Below, one piece after another: positions 59,657-64,000 of a DNA stretch of 64,000 nucleotides. The stretch lies in the NCBI GenBank assembly GCA_964019055.1, contig OZ025222.1, forward strand, positions 755,001-819,000. Direction: 5' to 3'. Every line of letters begins with the position of its first letter. Within the stretch, counting starts at the first letter, position 1. Made by a program: the position numbers and the translations under genes. Source of the stretch: Anthopleura xanthogrammica (lineage: Eukaryota > Cnidaria > Anthozoa > Actiniaria > Actiniidae). The notes beneath the pieces were generated by a model. That model was not told the origin of the DNA and ran no database searches. It was given only the letters and a program-made list of their open reading frames with translations.

Positions 59657-61586
59657 ATGGCTGACCCTTCATCAAGGCAAGTAAAAGAAGTTACTTCAAA
59701 AGATGGAGAAAATTCGCTTAAAAGAAAACGAGAACCAGACCAAGAGGGTGAAACTCCGTCGATTAAGAAGGAGCTAGATGGAATGGAGTCTCCACCGGCG
59801 AAAATTGCGGCTACAAGCGCTGATATTCCGAGTTCTCCAAAAACTACAGCAGAGAGAAGACCAAGCAGTGAAATGGCCAAAAACACTGAATTATCTGCTC
59901 CAAGTACGAGTGAAAATCCATCACAAAAACAAGAGACGGATGGACAAGGGAATGACAAAGATAGCGGAGTAGAAAAAATGCAGTATGTATTGAAGTTTTA
60001 CTGTACATTTCTTGAATAACAATAAGCTAGTTTTAAAAGCTTAAGTTGATCTGATCCTGCTTTTTTTATTTTCAGACTTTTAGTCTCATCTTTTTCTGAG
60101 GAACAACTCAACAGATATGAGATGTACAGGAGAGCTGCCTTTCCTAAAGCTGCTATCAAGAGGGTATGTAAAGATTTAGGGAGATTGATAATCTAATGTT
60201 TGGTATAGGGCCTAAAAGACAAAGAGACAAAGAGAAGAAAGATGGATATGTAAGATGGACGGAAAGGATGGATAGATAGATAGATAGATGGATAGATAGA
60301 TAGATGGATGGACAAATTGATGGCGTGGGCGAGAGAGGGATAGAGGGAGGGAAGGATATATGGATGAAGGAGGACAGATAGAAGGGTGAGGAACAAATAG
60401 AAGGAGGAGCGGAGAGTAAAAGGTGGACAGCACTGTCCATTCAAAATTGTCCAGTCACATTGACTGGTCACATGACTGGTCTAATTTCATGTCCAGTCCT
60501 TGAGCAGCCATTGTTCTTAGGCCTGAGACAGTGACATATGGACAAAGAGATAGGTGAATGGGAAGACGGAGAAAGGGAGGGGATGAATACGTAAATGGAT
60601 GGATAGATGAATGAGTTGTAGGTTATAAATAACCTGTATTTTTCTATCTTACAACTTAGCTGATGCAGAGTGTTACTGGAGGTTCATCCATTCCTCCCAA
60701 TGTTGTTATTGCAATGGCTGGCATAGCTAAAGTTTTTGTTGGAGAAGTTGTTGAAGAAGGCAAGTAATAAGATTTAATAAGTGCCCTATAGCACCATGAT
60801 GTCACCTCAAAACAATCTATTGTTTTAATGCTAAGGATCATGGTCACCAGAAGGGGCAAAATAATAGCAATACAAATTAAAGAATCAGTTAATGAGATAG
60901 AGGTAAGTAAGATCAGCTAAATATTAGTCACTAAATTTTAGTGACTAATAATATTATTAGCTGCTCTTACTTTCAACTATCTCATAAACTAATTAATATC
61001 CTGAACAAAATTCAATTTAGCCTAAATTTCTATTATTCTTGCCCATAAACAAGATGTGACCTCATAGTGTTAAGGCTGGCACACACTAGGCATCAAGTTG
61101 ATGCAACACGATGCAGGGACTCATCGCTGTGACAATTCCCCTTGTGTGTACTGTGGAATTCCTGTGAAAAATCTTTTCCCCACAACAGAATTTTGTCCCT
61201 GCAAAATGTCATACAAATTCAAACTGGTTTGAATTCATGCGACCTTTGCAGCGACAAAATGAGTGAAATTGGCATTGTCACATCGTGTATACACACAGGG
61301 GTATTGTCCTGTTGTAGTGACTAGTGATGCCTAGTGTGTGCAGGCCTTTAAAAGGCAATCAAACCAAGGTTTGAAGGTGAAAGTTTAACAAGATTGACTC
61401 TTGAATCAAACATCATTGTAATTTTGTCCTCTGAACCTTGATCTACTTTTAGCTTGTGATATAATGGAACGATGGCATAATAAAGGACCACTACAACCCA
61501 AGCATCTGAGAGAAGCCGTAAGAAGAATGAAAAAGAAAAGTTTAGTGCCAAGCATAAGATACAAAAAACAATTACTACATCGATAG
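59657..61586 (+). CDS. TAF11: TAF11, TFIID histone-fold subunit (complete, 4 exons)
   Basis: Exons 59657-59982, 60076-60163, 60660-60759 and 61453-61586 give 648 bases, 215 residues (human 211). The N-terminal half is acidic/lysine-rich and low complexity. The C-terminal half is the TAFII28 histone fold, very close to human: [55 protein letters not shown] and [21 protein letters not shown]11 pairs with TAF13 in TFIID and contacts TBP. Intron 3 starts with GCAAGT after GAAG, a GC-AG intron; only this choice joins GEVVEE to ACDIM in frame. The same intron holds two large foldback elements. Confidence 0.97.
60240..60380. repeat. GATA/GATG simple repeat, TAF11 intron 2
   Basis: gatagatagatgg repeats with purine-rich flanks. 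Leu/Ser/Ile-rich minus-strand frames are artefacts. Confidence 0.9.
60790..61060. mobile_element. Foldback element, about 270 bp, TAF11 intron 3
   Basis: Centre tagtcactaaattttagtgacta. The arms pair tgagatagaggtaagtaaga with tcttactttcaactatctca, and further out gggcaaaataatag with ctattattcttgccc and atgatgtcacctc with gatgtgacctcat. Confidence 0.75.
61071..61350. mobile_element. 280-bp MITE with aaggc-tggcacacactaggcatca ends
   Basis: Left taaggctggcacacactagg and right cctagtgtgtgcaggccttta are near-perfect reverse complements, with TTA/TAA at the borders. Inside, a second pair ttgtgtgtac / gtatacacacagg lies near the middle. It is in TAF11 intron 3. Confidence 0.85.
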
Positions 61587-61599
61587 ATGAAATTAGTGT

Positions 61600-61925
61600 C
61601 TACCTTTGAGGTATCTAAATTACCATTCAATTTAGGCTCCCTGTGGAAAAAGATATTCAGGTATCTGGGCACCCTGTGGTAGAGTCTTTTGCTGAGTCAA
61701 AAACATTGTTTAGGTACCCTGTGGTATAGCTTTTCAAAGCATGATTTGGGTACCCTGTGTTGGAGCTGAAAGTCCTCCAACCCAGTGGAAATGGCTTGGG
61801 CATTCAAGTGAGAGAGAGAGCATTATTTGGGTACCCTGTGTTGCAGAAAATACTATGGGTATCAATTTTGGGTGTCCTTCCCCAAAGAATTCATTATGGG
61901 TACTCGGTACTCGGCATATCAATGC
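61600..61925. repeat. Degenerate repeat of a ggtaccctgtgnt phrase
   Basis: gggcaccctgtggtagag, aggtaccctgtggtatag, gggtaccctgtgttggag and gggtaccctgtgttgcag occur at roughly 50-70 bp spacing downstream of TAF11. Confidence 0.6.
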
Positions 61926-61969
61926 ATTTGTGAGAAATGAGTAACCCTCAAAATGAAGCTCCAAAGACC

Positions 61970-62159
61970 CTTTTCGAATATGGCGTCTATGACGTCAAAC
62001 GAGGAGTCGTAGAATGTCCCAGATGTATGAGTGATAATGATGGTGTTTTGAAATCTGGGGCATTCAAGTCCCGGATGCTGCTAGTGGAAATCATTGGGTT
62101 TCAATATCCAGGACATTCTCATTCTCTTCGTTTACGTCATAGACGCCATATTCGAAAAG
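61970..62159. mobile_element. 190-bp foldback MITE
   Basis: Ends cttttcgaatatggcgtcta plus tgacgt and acgtcatagacgccatattc plus gaaaag. Arms continue inward less perfectly (gaatgtcc / ggacattc). A 78-codon frame across it is not a gene. Confidence 0.9.
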
Positions 62160-62732
62160 GTTGTATTGCTTGATTATAGCTGTATACGTTTGATACTGTT
62201 TGACGCCGTAACATAACAGAAGATTACACCCACTGAATCATTTACTCCATTTAAGGCTAGTTTAACTTAGTTCTGACCATAGTCGCGATGGTGATGCTGA
62301 ACAACTTCAATGCCTCTTTGATTCAGCTTAGGGACCAGTCATTATTTATCCCCTTGGGGATGGGTTGGAGGACTTTTGTTTCTATATCAAAGATTAACTA
62401 ACCCCCCCCCCTCCCCAAGAGGTATTATTTTTTAAAAGGGTTGTTACTTTCCCATCTTTGAGTGATCCACCCCTTTGATATCTGTCAACATAAAGCTGAT
62501 CTCCCTCCTCCTCGATCTGAACCATTCTCAAACTGATGTCACCCTGTCCGCCCTCCCCCCTCCTCCAGGCTATAGATAAAGACTGGTCCCTTTCTTACCA
62601 CACTCTTCTTGTAATGTAACACCAAAAGTCATTTTTTAGCTGATAAAAATCCTTGTTTCTTTTGAACATGATTAAACCTCGTGTCACAGATTTTTTTTAA
62701 AAGACCACTTTATCTTGTGCATAATGTTTTGA

Positions 62733-62836
62733 CCATTTCAGAACATTTGTCATTCCCTTGAGTATCATTTCTTTGTTTGGATGCAAATGAAACAAAGAAT
62801 CCTATTCTCAAAGGAATGATGCGTGGTCTGGAATTG
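62733..62836. mobile_element. Foldback MITE, 'aaacaaagaatctta' family (copy 3)
   Basis: catttcagaacatttgtcat, tcccttgagtatcatttctt, aaacaaagaatcctattctc and gtggtctggaattgg match 51009-51141. Confidence 0.75.
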
Positions 62837-64000
62837 GCAAAACAAACGTTCAAGGTAAAGAGGTATATTAGCGTTGAAGTTCAAGTTTTTCACCTCCCGC
62901 GATGAACCGACAAGTGTTTGACTTGGTGACATGTCGTCCCATTAGAGCGGCGAACTTCACAGCAGCCTAGCCTAGACCTGTTGATTCAGCTGGCTCAATA
63001 ATAGAATATTCTCTTGTATGATAGAAATGAAGATAATGGAAAGAAAGAATGTTTTAGGTTCGTGCGCGGGTAAGATTATAGACTTACGAGGATGAGATTA
63101 CTGGCTAAGTATTGGATCAAAGATAGATCTATGTAAGCAAAAAACGCACTTCGAACTCTTCGTAAATGAATTGAAAAAAAGAGGAATGATAAATATGCTT
63201 CTATAACAGGGACTGGAGTTGAACACTGATTTTGTTGTCTAGTAAAAGAGTTAAGGAAGCGACGCAAGCGACTTTTAATTTATAATGGCCAACGTAAGCG
63301 CAATTACAAACGCGGCCTTGCAAGTTGAGTTGTCTTTCAAGGTGATGACAGACGCAGAGATGCGAAGATGAACGGTGTTCTGATTTCAAGTTTAGCTCAA
63401 TCACATCCTGGCGGTAATAAGAATGGAGCCATCTTTGCGCACCTTTATTTGGCATGAAACAAGATATTTTAAGACAGACCACTAGGAATACGCTATTTTA
63501 ATGGGATAAAAAAGGAAGTGGCTCTGTAGAAAGGATTCCTAAGATTTAAGTTCATCTAAGTAATTATTTGGACAAAGCAGACATCACAGCTGGGAAAACC
63601 CTGTATCGAGCTCTTCTTTGAAGATCCCGACCAAATGAGTCTCGTTTTCTGTGTCTTTTTGTTCTCTTTTCTGGAGAACTTTTGTGTTGGTTTTTGTAAT
63701 GTCGCCTGACATATTCTGGTTATTTAGCTGTATAGATATTTACTTTTAGATCATGCGAAAGTGTCTGCGGTGAAACGTCGTTTGGCGCGCCGAAGAAAAG
63801 AAAGAAAGAAAGAAAGAAAAAGAAATCTAACTATAAGGGAAAAAAACGGTCTTCAATAGCGAACTCCATAACAGAAGTATATTCACATTTCTTTAGTAAG
63901 CCGAGTGTGTGAAATCAGAATTTCCCCGCCAAAATAATTTTGGCTTTGCGGGCCGGGATCGTCGCGCGCGTTCTCGTTGCCATCATGTATTTTTAGTTGC
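62837..64000. other. No gene recognised
   Basis: No homologous exon seen on either strand. A GAAA repeat lies at about 63795-63832. GC rises in the last 60 bases (gcgcgc-containing), which may approach a promoter outside the window. Confidence 0.45.

Noticed and set aside
61937..62173. 78-codon plus-strand frame
   Set aside because: Almost wholly inside a 190-bp foldback MITE.

Overview
The window reads as nuclear DNA of an invertebrate animal. It is AT-rich and intron-rich. Four genes are recognisable orthologues of human genes, with protein lengths close to the human ones and ordinary GT-AG introns. The spaces between and inside genes are packed with short foldback transposons (MITEs), SINE-like copies, satellites and broken non-LTR retrotransposons. 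A cnidarian (sea anemone or stony coral type) is my best guess from this texture, but that is inference; no species marker was seen.

Layout. 1-8 kb: mostly repeats, with the last four exons of an unrecognised plus-strand gene (4507-5966). 8.1-12.6 kb: a complete calumenin gene (CALU, minus). 13.2-13.9 kb: a CAA/CAG tract. 14.2-15.6 kb: a rhodopsin-type receptor broken by a one-base frameshift and a transposon insertion in TM6. 16-20 kb: foldback elements, a nested retrotransposon tail and ten copies of an 83-bp satellite. 20.2-31.6 kb: an uninterrupted 11.4-kb minus-strand coding region for about 3,800 residues. It has roughly 75-80 ankyrin repeats, then a kinase domain with intact motifs, then a KEN-type RNase domain. 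This is RNase L / IRE1 architecture with a vastly expanded sensor region. 32.5-39 kb: retrotransposon remains, a second 83-bp satellite array and a duplicated exon-bearing fragment.

39-64 kb: two head-to-head gene pairs. GCC1 (minus, 10 exons, 779 aa) and a KIAA0930 homologue (plus, 14 exons, 381 aa) start 338 bp apart. SAAL1 (minus, 12 exons, 516 aa) and TAF11 (plus, 4 exons, 215 aa) start 110 bp apart. I worked out exon boundaries by hand from frame, splice sites and similarity to the human proteins, and the phases join without error in all four genes and in CALU.

The most interesting object is the ankyrin-kinase-KEN gene. In vertebrates RNase L is a nine-ankyrin, about 740-residue antiviral ribonuclease with a pseudokinase, switched on by 2-5A. 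Here the ankyrin array is about eight times longer. It is still being remodelled: five identical 306-bp units and a 1,428-bp duplicated block are visible. The kinase keeps its VAIK, HRD and DFG motifs. A rapidly evolving sensor of a nucleotide second messenger or a pathogen ligand, coupled to RNA cleavage, is the natural hypothesis. The coding region is interrupted once, by a single extra base in a run of A.
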